Shown piece by piece: positions 24,193 through 24,574 of a stretch of DNA of 24,574 nucleotides (position 1 is its first letter; every line of letters starts with the position of its first letter). The notes under the pieces are model-generated. The model had not been told where the DNA came from and did not search any database. It saw only the letters and a program-made list of their open reading frames with translations. The stretch covers positions 1 through 24,574 of the forward strand of contig QKII01000108.1 in NCBI GenBank assembly GCA_003249625.1. The letters are read 5' to 3'. The position numbers and the translations under genes are program-made. The DNA is from Propionivibrio sp. (lineage in GTDB: Bacteria > Pseudomonadota > Gammaproteobacteria > Burkholderiales > Rhodocyclaceae).

Positions 24193-24574
24193 CCTATCTT
24201 GCCAAACCAAAACTGCTACGTCCCGATACCCCGAAGAACGCGCTTGGCTATACCAAGCGCGACTACGAAGGGGCGATTTCCACCCTCTGTGCCGGTTGTG
24301 GCCACGATTCGATCAGTGCGTCCGTCGTACAGGCCTGCTTCGACCTCGACATCGAACCCCACCGCGTCGCCAAGCTTTCCGGCATCGGTTGCTCGTCGAA
24401 GACGCCTGACTACTTCCTCGGCAATTCACACGGCTTCAATACTACGCACGGGCGCATGCCCTCTGTGCTGACGGGCGCCGCTGCGGCCAACCGCGACCTG
24501 CTGTATCGCGGCGTGTCCGGCGACGGCGACTCCGCCTCGATCGGTATCGGCCAGTTTGCGCACGCCATGCGGCG
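24189..24574 (+). CDS. korB: 2-oxoglutarate:acceptor oxidoreductase subunit beta KorB, 5' part
   Basis: The gene starts at ATG 24189, overlapping the korA stop by 4 bases, and runs off the window end; about 129 residues are visible. Fe-S ligands typical of the beta subunit are seen in TLCAGCGHDS (C34, C37) and GIGCSSKTP (C68). The start of the thiamine diphosphate-binding motif is VSGDGDSASIG (GDGD at 111-114). The remaining TPP and cluster residues should lie beyond the window. With korC and korA it completes the catalytic core and electron-transfer module. Confidence 0.9.
   Translation, partial: MTYLAKPKLLRPDTPKNALGYTKRDYEGAISTLCAGCGHDSISASVVQACFDLDIEPHRVAKLSGIGCSSKTPDYFLGNSHGFNTTHGRMPSVLTGAAAANRDLLYRGVSGDGDSASIGIGQFAHAMR

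Noticed and set aside
1..24574. CRISPR arrays, transposases, integrases, tRNA or rRNA genes, defence islands
   Set aside because: No regularly spaced repeats, mobile-element proteins or RNA gene signatures were seen; the only toxin-like gene is an orphan PIN protein.

Overview
The window is GC-rich, gene-dense bacterial chromosome with no mobile elements, CRISPR arrays or RNA genes that I can see. Gene content suggests a betaproteobacterium, probably Rhodocyclales (Azoarcus/Thauera/Dechloromonas-like). The reasons are a DUF2863 protein (a betaproteobacterial family), a three-gene KorCAB 2-oxoglutarate oxidoreductase locus of the kind studied in Thauera and Azoarcus, AcnB, and several c-di-GMP/phosphorelay genes. 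The genus is inferred, not shown. No gene-free stretch exceeds 300 bases; the longest, about 270 bases, lies between acnB and the amino-acid transporter.

Layout. (1) Positions 1-1709, plus strand: the C-terminal end of an HPt-domain protein, a response regulator with an HD-GYP c-di-GMP phosphodiesterase domain, and a stand-alone HPt protein. (2) Positions 7571-1706, minus strand: a tight operon DUF2863-bioA-bioF-bioH-bioC-bioD covering pimeloyl-ACP priming and release plus the three steps to dethiobiotin; bioB is not here. (3) Positions 7699-8919: yaaA converges on and overlaps an orphan PIN-domain gene. (4) Positions 8996-12962, plus strand: a GGDEF diguanylate cyclase, DusC, a divergent TrmB-like methyltransferase, a LOG-family phosphoribohydrolase, a YkgJ-type cysteine-cluster protein and a small S4 RNA-binding protein. 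(5) Positions 13105-15803: acnB with a strong terminator. (6) Positions 15970-19607: an acidic-amino-acid-type DAACS symporter, an unusual two-domain Asp/Glu racemase, and rsmJ. (7) Positions 20355-19653, minus strand: a CbbY-like HAD phosphatase gene broken by a frameshift. (8) Position 20555 to the window end: korC-korA-korB, with korB cut by the window edge.

How they fit together. Biotin synthesis, aconitase and 2-oxoglutarate oxidoreductase are central metabolism. The symporter plus racemase look like a unit for acidic (possibly D-) amino acids. The Kor complex would oxidise 2-oxoglutarate to succinyl-CoA and pass electrons to ferredoxin or NADP.

The most interesting points are: the racemase whose N-terminal half has lost one catalytic Cys; the poly-T leaders that abut Shine-Dalgarno sites, including a 22-bp-period direct repeat ahead of the symporter; the divergent TrmB paralogue; the HAD frameshift; and the DUF2863-biotin linkage. 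I do not see a clearly novel multi-gene defence or mobile system.
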